A DNA stretch of 64,000 nt, from positions 1 through 64,000 of the forward strand of contig NZ_JBHZGO010000112.1 in the NCBI RefSeq assembly GCF_042747725.1, in the 5' to 3' direction. Under the pieces are notes generated by a model. The model was given only the letters and a program-made list of their open reading frames with translations. It was not told the DNA's origin and searched no databases. A program made the position numbers and the translations under genes. Shown here one piece after another: positions 17,697-26,530 of this stretch. This stretch comes from FACHB-T130 sp042747725 (GTDB lineage Bacteria; Cyanobacteriota; Cyanobacteriia; Cyanobacteriales; FACHB-T130). How positions within the stretch are numbered: the stretch's first letter is position 1; each line of letters begins with the position of its first letter.

Positions 17697-19337
17697 ATGG
17701 AATTTAACTACAGCTACAACGGAAGTACGGAAGTAAGCGATCGCGGTTCCAATACCCAGATGTCTTTCTCTCCCGATACCAAGCGCGAACCGACTTACTT
17801 TATCGGAGAATTGCGTCAAAATGTCGCGTTTCGGGAAGCGATTAGCGCCTTACATGATGTTGTCGTCTCCGATATGCGGTTTAAACCAAAAGACAAAACT
17901 GCCTATAAAGAATGGGCAGCAAAACAGCAGGATCTTGACTGGCAACTTATCGCCGCGCAACGCCAAGAAGTTGCGAATAAAATTAAGCCGTTGCAAGACG
18001 AACTTAATCAATTAAATCAACATAGTTACCAACGACGGGAATCTTTCTACAAGGCACAACGCCGCTATTTTGATTACATTTATCAAAAAGATCGCGATGC
18101 TTGGTTTGTTCTCGATCCGGTGATTACAGTTCATCCCGATGAAGTATTTTTTGAATGTTTCAGTCAGGATGAATCCAGTTATGGGCGTCTGGGTGCCAGC
18201 TACGAGGTTTTTAAAAATATCAACGATTTTGCTTGCGGTACGACTAATATTGATTACTCAGCGGCACTTTACGATGAGTTTCAAAAAATTCGCAGTTACA
18301 AGAATACCAGATTTGAAATAGATCCTTCCGGTTTTGAAGTTCAAACCACTCACGAAGAGACTTTTAAAGAAGTCAAAATCGATTTACCCGACAGTTGGGT
18401 AAGAGGATTTTTGCAAGTTAGTTCGGCGATGTCTTTACCAGCAACGCAAGTTGATTTGCATCCGATGGACATCTACAATATGTGCTTTGTGCTGCGTCGC
18501 CACAAGGAGAAGCAAGGGCCTCGCAGTATGCGCTACCATCTTAAACCGGGGGAACCTGTGCGGGTGACATTCGATCCGTGGGGAATTGAGGTGGTTTGTG
18601 CGCGATCGCTCTACACTGGATCGCAAGAACAACAAATCCGCGTTTGGGGACGCCGCCGCCTCCACATCCTCGAACGCCTCATCCCCGTCGCCAAAAAGTT
18701 TACCGTTCACCTCCTCGGTACGGGTATGCCTTCCTTCTATGTCGCAGACTTAGGCGATATGTCCTTTACCCTCGGTTTATCGGGATGGACAGCCAACGAC
18801 TGGGCGCAATCTGGTAACTTTGACTTGATGGCACCCCGCGCCGATATCGACAAATGGACGCAGCAACAAATTTTCGAGGCGCTGAAGAAGAATTGGGTAG
18901 AAAGTCCCGATTCGCTTGCGGAACGTCTTGGTTTAAACCGCGCCGTAGTTCTCGGTGCTTTAAGTGCTTATACGCAAGCCGGACGTGCGATTTATGACTT
19001 GAATAAGCAAGTTTATCGAGTGCGAGAACTGACGCGAGAACCTTTGCCGATGGAACGGCTGCGCTTTGCCAACGAGCGAGAAGAGAAGGCAACCCGTTTC
19101 TTGATTTACAATGCAGCGCAAGTAACATCCGTCACCAGCGATGCAACAAGAGCGTTTACTCTGCAAGGCAACGTCAAAGATAAGGAAAGAAATTATAATC
19201 CTTCCTTGACAGTTGACGCAGATGAGCGTATAATATCCGCAGAATGTAATTGCAATTGGCATCAACAGAATAAGCTGTACAAAGGTCCTTGCGAACACAT
19301 TCTGGCGTTGCGGATGCAACACGCTCGTCAGTATTGA
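17697..19337 (+). CDS. Winged-helix and SWIM zinc-finger protein (WHSWIM), retron partner
   Basis: A 546-aa protein. Near the C-terminus is a SWIM zinc motif CxCx12CxH: C517, C519, C532, H534. Residues ~387-445 (QQQIFEALKKNW...LAERLGLNRAVVLGAL) look like a winged helix. The N-terminal ~350 residues are alpha/beta with a coiled-coil-like segment (~75-125, QRQEVANKIKPLQDELNQLNQ). SWIM domains bind DNA or protein. Position between the ARM gene and the RT matches the type XIII retron layout as I recall it. A perfect promoter for the downstream retron RNA is embedded in codons ~504-513. The ATG at 17697 starts within CATATGG. Confidence 0.85.
   Translation: MEFNYSYNGSTEVSDRGSNTQMSFSPDTKREPTYFIGELRQNVAFREAISALHDVVVSDMRFKPKDKTAYKEWAAKQQDLDWQLIAAQRQEVANKIKPLQDELNQLNQHSYQRRESFYKAQRRYFDYIYQKDRDAWFVLDPVITVHPDEVFFECFSQDESSYGRLGASYEVFKNINDFACGTTNIDYSAALYDEFQKIRSYKNTRFEIDPSGFEVQTTHEETFKEVKIDLPDSWVRGFLQVSSAMSLPATQVDLHPMDIYNMCFVLRRHKEKQGPRSMRYHLKPGEPVRVTFDPWGIEVVCARSLYTGSQEQQIRVWGRRRLHILERLIPVAKKFTVHLLGTGMPSFYVADLGDMSFTLGLSGWTANDWAQSGNFDLMAPRADIDKWTQQQIFEALKKNWVESPDSLAERLGLNRAVVLGALSAYTQAGRAIYDLNKQVYRVRELTREPLPMERLRFANEREEKATRFLIYNAAQVTSVTSDATRAFTLQGNVKDKERNYNPSLTVDADERIISAECNCNWHQQNKLYKGPCEHILALRMQHARQY
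19206..19234 (+). promoter_or_regulatory. Consensus sigma-70 promoter TTGACA-17-TATAAT driving the retron RNA
   Basis: TTGACA at 19206-19211 and TATAAT at 19229-19234 are separated by exactly 17 bp: a 12/12 match to the bacterial housekeeping consensus. It lies within the 3' end of the SWIM gene. Transcription would start near 19241, about 100 bp before the a1 repeat of the retron RNA, and would run on through the RT gene. Confidence 0.75.
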
Positions 19338-19339
19338 CG

Positions 19340-19584
19340 AATTACGCGCACCTAATCAGTTGGGAAACAGCCTTGCAATCCGGACGGTGGATCGCCGTCC
19401 TTGCGTTTAGCCTAGCCATGCACCACTAGCCTGCTCTTAACTGTGCGGTCATTCGGTAGGGTACCCCTTCCCGGTTTAACTTCCCTGAAGTGTAAGAGGG
19501 GTACCCTACCGAGACCGCTTGAGTTGAGCAATCTAGTCCTGAGGGATTTACGAAGGGGCAACCAACTGATAGCGGTGCGTAATT
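19340..19584 (+). ncRNA. Retron msr-msd non-coding RNA
   Basis: The ~245-nt region has the fold of a retron RNA. Ends a1 (19340-19363) and a2 (19562-19584) pair: AATTACG, CACC and ATCAGTTGG find their complements, giving 20 bp with a 2-nt bulge and a small internal loop. The msr part contains the stem-loop GGACGG/CCGTCC (19382-19400) and a weaker CTAG/CTAG stem. The msd part is a long hairpin at 19433-19529: GCTC, AACT, GCGGTC and a 15-bp perfect stem CGGTAGGGTACCCCT (19454-19468 with 19497-19511), capped by a 28-nt loop. The priming guanosine may be G19370 in ACAGCC, a guess. It fills the gap between the SWIM and RT genes, the position expected of retron RNAs. Confidence 0.85.
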
Positions 19585-19600
19585 TTTTTATATTCTCTCG

Positions 19601-19630
19601 TTCCCAGTCAGATGCTGGGAATGCTTTTTT
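19601..19630 (+). terminator. Hairpin plus T-run after the retron RNA (attenuator or interspersed repeat)
   Basis: TTCCCAG pairs with CTGGGAA and is followed by TGCTTTTTT. It looks like an intrinsic terminator or attenuator that could set the ratio of RNA to RT mRNA. A second hairpin tggaggctccagcctcca follows at once (19630-19647). The same hairpin pair is a common cyanobacterial interspersed repeat, so the termination role is uncertain. Confidence 0.35.
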
Positions 19631-19742
19631 GGAGGCTCCAGCCTCCATTACTTCTAGGTTTCAGGGATTATTGCCCGATTGCCATTCAGTACGTATGTAC
19701 TATAATTTTCAAAATGGCATCGCTACTTCAACCCCAACAAAT

Positions 19743-21146
19743 ATGTCCGATCAGCCTCGTACCCGCCAGGAACTCTACGATCGCATCCGACAAACGGGCA
19801 AAGAGGAATTTATCCTCGAAGAGATGATACGTTATGGGTTCTGGCCTGCACAAGGCGAGATACCGCAAGATCCAGCCGATGAAATTCGGCGGATGGGTGA
19901 GATTCGGCGAGAACTGGAGCAACTGCGACAGGATAGTTCGCGCCTTCACAACGAAAAGGAACTTCGCGCTTCAGCACTTAAGCAACGGCTAGCCGAGTCG
20001 CGGCGAAAGCGACAGGAGACGAAGGAACGGCGGGAACGGGAAAGGCAAGAACGAGCGGAAGATTGGCGGCAAAGAAAAGAGCGAGAAATCCTTTATCTTA
20101 GTGAGGATGTCTCAGGTGGACTCAACTACACTGAGTGCGATGAGGAAAGGTTGCGAAGTTATGGATTACCTTTGTGCGGTACACCCTACGAAATTGCCGC
20201 TGCAATGGGAATTACGGTGGGACAATTGCGCTTTCTCGCTTTTTCCCGCAAGACTTCGACAATATCTCACTATATCCGCTTCAAGATTCCTAAAAAAACG
20301 GGTGGAGAAAGGCTGATTTCCGCACCAATGCCACGCTTGAAGCAGGCCCAGCATTGGATTTTGGGTAATATTTTGGAAAAGCTGGAACTTCACGATGCAG
20401 CTCATGGTTTTAGACGCGATCGCTCTATCGTCAGCAACGCTCAACCTCATGTAAAGCGTGATGTAATTATCAATTTTGACTTGAAAGACTTTTTTCCCTC
20501 CATTTCCTATCAGCGAGTGAAAGGTCTTTTTCGGTCATTTGGTTATTCGGAAGCTGCGGCAACAATTTTTGGGTTGCTGTGTACCCAACCGGATATCGAG
20601 GAGGTTGAATTAGACGGTAAAACTTACTATGTGGCTCTTACAGAACGCCACTTGCCGCAAGGTTCACCCGCTTCTCCAGCCATTACTAATCGAATGTGCC
20701 GCCGCTTAGATCGCCGCCTTACCCAAATGGCTGAACAATTAGGTTTTGTTTATACCCGCTATGCTGACGATTTGACTTTTTCCGCTTCTGGTGACAGTCT
20801 CCGCCATATCTGCAATATTCTCAAACGCACCCAGTCAATTGTGACTCACGAAGGGTTTGCGATTAACGAACTGAAGACTAGAATATTGCGGAAAAATCGG
20901 CAACAGGAAGTAACTGGAGTTGTCGTCAACAATAAACCCAATATTTCTAAAAAAGAGCTAAAACGCTTCCGCGCCACTTTGTTTCAAATTGAAAAAGATG
21001 GTTTAGAAGGTAAGCATTGGGGAAATTCTACTGATGTGATGGCTTCGATTCAGGGTTATGCCAATTTTGTCACTATGGTTAATCCCGAAAAAGGCACCCA
21101 ATTTCAAGAGCAAATTCGACGAATTCGAGATAAATACAGACGTTAG
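19743..21146 (+). CDS. Retron reverse transcriptase
   Basis: A 467-aa RNA-directed DNA polymerase. Retron hallmarks are present: NAxxH as NAQPH (N232-H236), the active-site YADD at 340-343 and VTG at 390-392; the palm motif with the first Asp is FDLKDFFPSI and QGSPASP is also seen. The first ~125 residues form a charged helical extension (QRLAESRRKRQETKERRERERQ), probably a coiled coil, which is longer than in minimal retron RTs. The start at 19743 is chosen because the frame open to 19443 runs through the msd hairpin and has no coding character there. It copies part of the RNA just upstream into msDNA; in characterised retrons the complex guards a toxin effector against phages. Confidence 0.93.
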   Translation: MSDQPRTRQELYDRIRQTGKEEFILEEMIRYGFWPAQGEIPQDPADEIRRMGEIRRELEQLRQDSSRLHNEKELRASALKQRLAESRRKRQETKERRERERQERAEDWRQRKEREILYLSEDVSGGLNYTECDEERLRSYGLPLCGTPYEIAAAMGITVGQLRFLAFSRKTSTISHYIRFKIPKKTGGERLISAPMPRLKQAQHWILGNILEKLELHDAAHGFRRDRSIVSNAQPHVKRDVIINFDLKDFFPSISYQRVKGLFRSFGYSEAAATIFGLLCTQPDIEEVELDGKTYYVALTERHLPQGSPASPAITNRMCRRLDRRLTQMAEQLGFVYTRYADDLTFSASGDSLRHICNILKRTQSIVTHEGFAINELKTRILRKNRQQEVTGVVVNNKPNISKKELKRFRATLFQIEKDGLEGKHWGNSTDVMASIQGYANFVTMVNPEKGTQFQEQIRRIRDKYRR

Positions 21147-21211
21147 GTTTCTGCATGAGTGTTTTTAACGCAAAGGTAGCGCTGTCGCGCCGCTTCGCTA
21201 ACGCAAAGTTA

Positions 21212-21284
21212 GTAGGTTGGGTTGAGGCAACGAAACCCAACTCTATTAAGCATTTGTTGGGTTTCGTCGCTCAACACAACCTAC
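21212..21284. repeat. GTAGGTTGGGTT...AACACAACCTAC inverted repeat
   Basis: Arms gtaggttgggttgaggcaac and gttgggtttcgtcgctcaacacaacctac are near complements and enclose a short loop. Relatives lie at 4884-5064, 24322, 46842 and 53336. Situated between the RT and vWA genes. Confidence 0.8.
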
Positions 21285-21445
21285 AAATTTTGATTTTGTT
21301 GGAGTTTCAAAAATATGCAATCTTCTCCATAAAAAATCCGAAATTTTCATCTCTACTCTTGTAGTTTATCTAAGTGATAAATCACCAAAACGGCATTCCC
21401 GACTCGACGCTAGAAACTGCACAAAATATCTAGAGGACGCTACAG

Positions 21446-23287
21446 ATGAAAGCAACTTACTCGCTGAGTCAATCGCTTATTGCAGCCGCCAAACCGTCCA
21501 CTGTAGACTTAATTATCAGTTTCAAGGGTGAAGAAGAAACGCTCAACAAAATACCGCGTCTTCCGCTTAATTTGAGTGTGGTAATTGATAGATCGGGTTC
21601 GATGGCGGGAGTGCCACTTAAGAATGCTATTCAAGCTGCACAAAGGCTTGTGGAACATCTGACACCGGAGGATTTTCTTTCCATCGTCATTTATGACGAT
21701 ACGCCGGAAACGATTCTTCAGCATCAGCAAGTTCAGGATAAAGCTGCCATTCGTTCGCTAATTGGTAAGGTGAAAGCTGGCGGGTGTACTAACTTGAGTG
21801 GCGGTTGGTTGATGGGATGCGACAAGGTAAAATCTCAGCAGTCCACAGAACGAATCAATCGCGTTTTATTATTAACAGATGGACAGGCGAATGTTGGCAT
21901 TACTGATTCTCAAGTATTAATTAACACTGCAAGACAACAAGCCGAACAAGGAATCGTTACCACAACTTTGGGGTTTGGAACTTATTTTAATGAAGATTTG
22001 CTCATCGGCATGGCAAATGCTGCCGGGGGAAACTTCTATTTCATCCAATCGCCTGACGATGCATCTGATGTATTCAGAATCGAACTAGAAAGTCTCACGT
22101 CTGTCGTCGCGCAAAATCTGACGGTGACGCTGCAACCAGAGGATTCTGTACAGATTTCTGGGATTCTTAACAATTACCGATCTAATCCGATTGGCAACAA
22201 GTTGGAAGTTTTCTGTGGCGATGTTTATGAGGTAGAAAATAAGCAGTTAGCGGTAGAATTGTCAATAGCTCCGCAAACAAATATTGGAGTCACAAATATT
22301 GCTACCGTTGCTTATAAATATCAAGCGGTTGTCGATGGCAGCATTCAAGAATTCAGCGATCAAATCCCCATTGCTATAACGGTTGCTGATGCTGAATCAG
22401 CCAGGAACGTGCAGCCAGATGCAACTGTTGTGGAGCAAGCAAGTAAGCTGAGGATTGGTAAGGTAAAAGACGAAGCGATCGCACTTGCCGACAAAGGAGA
22501 TTACACCGCCGCCTCCCAGAAACTTCGCAAGACAATCGAGGATCTCAAGCTCAAAGCATTGCACGAATCCTTTGAAGTTGCCGAAGAGATGGAACAGCTG
22601 GATTATTATGCACAACGCTTGGAGAGCAAAAAGTTTGATAGTGCCAGCCGCAAGGAGATGCGAGATCAATCTTACCAGGCACTCACACGCGATCGCGGCG
22701 ACTTAAAATTGCGAGGAATTGCTGCGGGATCTGCCAACAGCTTACAGGCGGTTTCCAGCGTGGATGCAGGAGTTTTGGTGAAATGCGATCGCGTTAGTGG
22801 CAAATTGCGAGTTCGCGTCATTTCTGACGGTTACAATCCTGATTTCAATGTGCAATTCCCCCGCCATATTCGTGAAGAAGGTGTCACCTACATCGTTGAT
22901 GAAATCAATCTATCTGCTGACGGTAGCTTTTATCGTGCCTCCGGTAACATTCGCCGCTTAGTGCAACCGGGACAAGAACGCGCCGCATCATCTCAAAATA
23001 GTACCTCTTCTTCCAGTCCAAAACGACAAAAGCTGAATGCACCTGCTTCTGCTGCCGATTTAGAAACAGTTGATAGTGTAGGGGATGGAGTTCTCGTGCA
23101 GTGCGTGAAAGAAGGCAGTAAATTGAGAGCGAGAGTCGTATCGGATGGGTACGATCCTAACTACAACATCCGCTTTCCCCGCGACATTCGAGAAGAAAAC
23201 GTTCTCTATGTTGTTGATGAAGTGGAAGAAGCGAAGAATGGTGGATCTTATGTCGCTTATGGGAAGATTCGGCGGTTAGTTCAGTAG
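21446..23287 (+). CDS. vWA-domain protein with two copies of a C-terminal domain
   Basis: A 613-aa protein. Residues ~40-215 are a von Willebrand A domain with an intact MIDAS: D48-x-S50-x-S52 (DRSGSMAG), a Thr in GGCTNLSGG and T144-D145-G. The middle holds a beta-sandwich-like part and a helical stretch (YTAASQKLRKTIEDLKLKALHE). Residues ~433-507 and ~539-613 are two copies of one ~70-aa domain with the pattern GVLVxC...KLRxRVxSDGYxPxxNxxFPRxIREExVxYxVDE...YxAxGxIRRLVQ. A third copy ends the WGR protein at 26531. AGAGGA precedes the ATG. It lies 299 bp after the RT on the same strand, and a strong terminator follows it. Confidence 0.88.
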   Translation: MKATYSLSQSLIAAAKPSTVDLIISFKGEEETLNKIPRLPLNLSVVIDRSGSMAGVPLKNAIQAAQRLVEHLTPEDFLSIVIYDDTPETILQHQQVQDKAAIRSLIGKVKAGGCTNLSGGWLMGCDKVKSQQSTERINRVLLLTDGQANVGITDSQVLINTARQQAEQGIVTTTLGFGTYFNEDLLIGMANAAGGNFYFIQSPDDASDVFRIELESLTSVVAQNLTVTLQPEDSVQISGILNNYRSNPIGNKLEVFCGDVYEVENKQLAVELSIAPQTNIGVTNIATVAYKYQAVVDGSIQEFSDQIPIAITVADAESARNVQPDATVVEQASKLRIGKVKDEAIALADKGDYTAASQKLRKTIEDLKLKALHESFEVAEEMEQLDYYAQRLESKKFDSASRKEMRDQSYQALTRDRGDLKLRGIAAGSANSLQAVSSVDAGVLVKCDRVSGKLRVRVISDGYNPDFNVQFPRHIREEGVTYIVDEINLSADGSFYRASGNIRRLVQPGQERAASSQNSTSSSSPKRQKLNAPASAADLETVDSVGDGVLVQCVKEGSKLRARVVSDGYDPNYNIRFPRDIREENVLYVVDEVEEAKNGGSYVAYGKIRRLVQ

Positions 23288-23316
23288 GACTTTTTGTAAC
23301 CCAAAGGTATGCAAAG

Positions 23317-23357
23317 AATAGCGCAGAGGTACGCAAAGTAACTCTGCGCTATTTTTT
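23317..23357. terminator. Strong intrinsic terminator, probably bidirectional
   Basis: AATAGCGCAGAG (23317-23328) pairs perfectly with CTCTGCGCTATT (23342-23353) around a 13-nt loop; a run of T follows on the plus strand. It ends the retron/vWA transcript and may also serve the convergent GNAT gene. Confidence 0.85.
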
Positions 23358-23859
23358 ATGCAAGGTTCTTTTTGACATCTGCAAGAGTTACCATGAGGGT
23401 CAAGGGATGAACTGGAGAGGGGGTGAAGCCACACTTATCCACATAGAATCTTTTCGCGTCCTCATCAAGTGCGTGAACCAGAATAGCTCTAATCCCGGCA
23501 ATTTCTGATGCTTGTAAAGTACGCAATATTGCATCCTTGACCAGACCTTTACCAATTCCTTTCCTTTGGTGGTTAATGTCAACTGCGAGTCTGCCCAATA
23601 CCATAACCGGAATTGGATCGGGCATATTCCTTTTGATTTTGCCCGGAGCCTCACTATGAATGGCACTACCATTCGCTAAACTGTAGTACCCCACTACCTG
23701 ATTCTCATAGCAGACAACGTATGTACGCGACGCTCCGGTTGCCTCATTTTCAAGAGCGCGTTTCCTCAACCAGTCATTTAGAGATGGCTTACCACAATCG
23801 AATGTCTCTACATCGTGTGTCGCCTGAAGAGGTTCTGGTGGGGTGTATTCTATTCCCAA
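23356..23859 (-). CDS. GNAT-family toxin of a type II toxin-antitoxin pair (TacT/AtaT-like)
   Basis: A 167-aa acetyltransferase with the acetyl-CoA-binding signature QRKGIGKGLV (~residues 95-104) and a C-terminal FYVDKCGF with the conserved Tyr. The opening (YTPPEPLQATHDVETFDCGKPSLNDWLRKRA) is typical of toxins that acetylate the amino group of charged tRNAs and stop translation. It overlaps the antitoxin gene by 10 bp, as expected of such pairs. The lack of other neighbours on this strand supports an autonomous module inserted between the vWA and WD40 genes. Confidence 0.9.
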   Translation of the reverse strand: MGIEYTPPEPLQATHDVETFDCGKPSLNDWLRKRALENEATGASRTYVVCYENQVVGYYSLANGSAIHSEAPGKIKRNMPDPIPVMVLGRLAVDINHQRKGIGKGLVKDAILRTLQASEIAGIRAILVHALDEDAKRFYVDKCGFTPSPVHPLTLMVTLADVKKNLA

Positions 23860-24134
23860 GGGGTTGGTGCCTGAAGCAATTCAATTAACTTTTCATTTTT
23901 CGTCGGAGAGGTGTCTAGAGCCTGATTAAAAGCTTTCCACTGTTCATCACTAAGACAAAACAATCTCCGATCGAGCAAAGCCTCCTCTGCTGCTCGATAT
24001 GCAGCATCTAGCATGAAGGCACTCCGAGTCTTACCAGAAAGACTGGCTGCACTATCTATGAGGTCGAGCTGATTTGGCTCAACTCTCATGTTTACAACTT
24101 CGGATCGCTTAATCTTTTCGGCTTTATCAGCCAT
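23850..24134 (-). CDS. DUF1778 ribbon-helix-helix antitoxin
   Basis: A 94-aa partner of the GNAT toxin. The N-terminus (SEVVNMRVEPNQLDLIDSAASLSGKTRSAFMLDAA) is a ribbon-helix-helix DNA-binding fold typical of DUF1778 (TacA-like) antitoxins. The C-terminal tail (LSDEQWKAFNQALD...KLIELLQAPTPWE) matches the part that wraps around the toxin. Such proteins bind their own promoter, so the 24135-24180 region probably holds the operator. It is first in the pair, the usual order. Confidence 0.9.
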   Translation of the reverse strand: MADKAEKIKRSEVVNMRVEPNQLDLIDSAASLSGKTRSAFMLDAAYRAAEEALLDRRLFCLSDEQWKAFNQALDTSPTKNEKLIELLQAPTPWE

Positions 24135-24550
24135 AGCTGTTCATTTTCTCGATATTGCTTAGGTTCGATCTGCTATATACACATTGTAAATACAAAATTT
24201 TTGAGGAGTCAATGCTGAATCGTGATGATGTAGAGGCGGCTATCTAAAAACTGCACGGACAATGCACAACCGCAAGCTGTGGCAAGTTTCTGCAAGCGAT
24301 CGCGTTCACAAACCAGTAATGGTAGGTTGGGTAGAACGATAGTGAAACCCAACCAATGCGATCGCAACTACTGAAAATGATCGGACTTTTCAAGAGCGAT
24401 CGCCGACGTGTAAAAGAGGCGCGAACTGACAAGTCAGCGCTTCGCTATCGCTTCTAATTTCTATTGCTGAAACCGCTCATCAACTAAGCACCAACTAGAC
24501 GCCGCTGCTTCTTCCCATCTGAGACGAGAACGGCTACGCAGCTCAGTTCA
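24135..24550. other. Spacer with a GTAGGTTGGGT palindrome; no gene
   Basis: Contains the promoter side of the toxin-antitoxin pair, a short palindrome at 24322-24354 (ggtaggttgggt...gaaacccaacc) and several HIP1 sites. Short open frames here have no coding features. Confidence 0.55.
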
Positions 24551-26197
24551 TCAACGCCGCAACACTTTGATTTGGGCGTTTTGGGAATCTGGATTGACTG
24601 AAATGCCAGCCAGAAGTTTGCCATCCGGACTAACGGCGAGAGCGTCCATCCATCCTGTATCCAGCACAGCTTCGAGTTCGGCTGTTTGCAGATTCCACAC
24701 CCTAAGCTGTCGATTGGTGCTGCCAAAAATGCGATCGCGACTCAGGGCAAGGGGTACATTCACAAACGTATCACGAGAAAAGAACGTACTTCCCCGTGCT
24801 GCGACTTTTCCCGTGGTCAAATCCCACACCTTCAGTCGCGTTTCAAATTTCTTAGAAGAGTTGGTATATTGTAGGGCGGCAGTCTTCCCATCGGGACTCA
24901 TGTAAGCCGATAAGATATAGCCTGCAAACGTATCAAACCGTTCCTTCAGTATGGCTGTTTGCTGGTTTGTTGTCAGATCCCACACCTTTATGTCACCCCC
25001 CAAGAACTCTACAATTGCCGTTTTGCTGGTGGGATTAATCGCCAAAGGAATCAAACGTTCCATTGCGTCATCTTCGATCGAGAGGGGACCTATTTTAATC
25101 TCAGACTTGCGTAAATTGGGCAATGTTGCTTTGAGCTGACCAGTCGCCAGATCCCACTCTTTCACCGCGCCATTACTGCCACTGATCAAGGTCTTACCAT
25201 CCGGTGTCATTTGAACCAGCTTCACGTCGTCGGAATGTCCCTTCAGCATTCGGGGTGGCTGGTCTTTGGTCAGATTCCAGATCCGTACCATGTGGTCAGC
25301 ACTACCACTCACGACTATTTTTCCATCAGGCGCGATCGCCACTGCCCGAACCTGACCCGAATCACTTTGGAGCGTTTTTTTCAACTGTCCTGTCTTCAAA
25401 TCCCAAACTTTAATCGCTTTATCTTGCCCGCCGCTGACTAAGGTTTGACCATCCGCACTGATTGCTAGGGTAGACGCAGAGGGATGCCCATCGATCGTGC
25501 GAACAACTGAGAACTTGCAGTAGGGCGACTGGGTTGGATGTTGGGAACAGGAAACCGCCTCTAGGGACGCCAACTGCGGTTGCGTTGACGGAAAAAACTC
25601 TCTAGCAACAATTGACCACACTAGCGATGCAATTCCAATCAGAAAAACGCCCACTTGAAAGGCTTTGGGCAACCCTGTATCAAAATTTGACTGACGGGAA
25701 GAGCCTGAATTTAGCCCTTGACTTGGTTCTCCTAAAATTATCTGTACCAGGTCGCGGCGACTACGGTTTGCCTCGTACCAAAACGCACACCAGAATGCAA
25801 ACAAAATGGTAATTGGCATCCCTAAAAACATCAAGGCAAAGTCAGCGGGCATGGCTCCAGCCAAGCACATTGGGAGCGAAAAGCTATACCACGTCACATA
25901 CCAAAATACTAAAAAGGCAATTACAAAGGGGTGCAATTTCATAGTGATGCGAATGATTGTCCCGGAGGGTGACAGCTCAAATCGCCCGCGAATGATTGGC
26001 ACGAAGGAGTTGCGATAGTGAATAATCCGATGAATTTCAAATCCAGTCTCTGAGAGTGTGCCTTCATAGGGCGCGTGGTGGCGGGAGATATGCCATCGCA
26101 ATTTTGATGGTTCGATATGAGCAGCCAGCTTCTCCAGCACGATCGGCAACGGATCTTGAGTTTGAAGGGTAAAAGTGTTGTATGGTAAGAGTTTCAT
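24551..26197 (-). CDS. Membrane-anchored WD40 beta-propeller protein
   Basis: A 548-aa protein. Residues ~1-85 form a soluble domain of unknown type; three hydrophobic helices follow (FVIAFLVFWYVTWYSFSLPM, FALMFLGMPITILFAFWCAF, AFQVGVFLIGIASLVWSIV). Residues ~235-548 carry WD40 repeats with TLAISADGQTLVSGGQDKAIKVWDL-type units; about seven blades can be counted, some degenerate. WD40 propellers are protein-binding platforms. The N-terminal membrane part with a C-terminal propeller on one side is a layout seen in cyanobacteria with unknown roles. It stands alone between spacers. No link to the retron is evident beyond proximity. Confidence 0.85.
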   Translation of the reverse strand: MKLLPYNTFTLQTQDPLPIVLEKLAAHIEPSKLRWHISRHHAPYEGTLSETGFEIHRIIHYRNSFVPIIRGRFELSPSGTIIRITMKLHPFVIAFLVFWYVTWYSFSLPMCLAGAMPADFALMFLGMPITILFAFWCAFWYEANRSRRDLVQIILGEPSQGLNSGSSRQSNFDTGLPKAFQVGVFLIGIASLVWSIVAREFFPSTQPQLASLEAVSCSQHPTQSPYCKFSVVRTIDGHPSASTLAISADGQTLVSGGQDKAIKVWDLKTGQLKKTLQSDSGQVRAVAIAPDGKIVVSGSADHMVRIWNLTKDQPPRMLKGHSDDVKLVQMTPDGKTLISGSNGAVKEWDLATGQLKATLPNLRKSEIKIGPLSIEDDAMERLIPLAINPTSKTAIVEFLGGDIKVWDLTTNQQTAILKERFDTFAGYILSAYMSPDGKTAALQYTNSSKKFETRLKVWDLTTGKVAARGSTFFSRDTFVNVPLALSRDRIFGSTNRQLRVWNLQTAELEAVLDTGWMDALAVSPDGKLLAGISVNPDSQNAQIKVLRR

Positions 26198-26530
26198 GAG
26201 CAGTTTTGTCTCATAACCGTTTCATCAACCAAGGTGAATGAGGTGACAAAATAATAGGAAAGCTTCAGCACTGATTTTCCATTCCCTAAAACACTGAGCT
26301 TTCATTAACTGGAGACGCTATCTTAGCAAACGCACAAGCCTATACCCACGAGCGTTGCAAATCATCAACCATAAAGAATCCCCTTAACACATAACAATCA
26401 TCAATTGATTTTTCAGATGCGATCGCATTTTGGGTTTCATAGCCTCAATCCAACCTACTGAATAAGAGCTTTAAACTACTTTGCGTACCTCTGCGCTATC
26501 CTTAGCGTACCGAGAGCGTTTAAAAAACGA
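26198..26530. other. Spacer of ~330 bp, no gene seen
   Basis: Between the WD40 gene start and the end of the WGR-propeller gene. It contains fragments of interspersed repeats, including ttgcgtacctctgcgct, which also occurs in the terminator region near 23325 in inverse sense. Nothing coding. Confidence 0.5.

Noticed and set aside
19443..19742. N-terminal extension of the RT frame by 100 codons
   Set aside because: It runs through the msd hairpin and an interspersed repeat, and the protein there has no coding character; the ATG at 19743 starts the conserved part.
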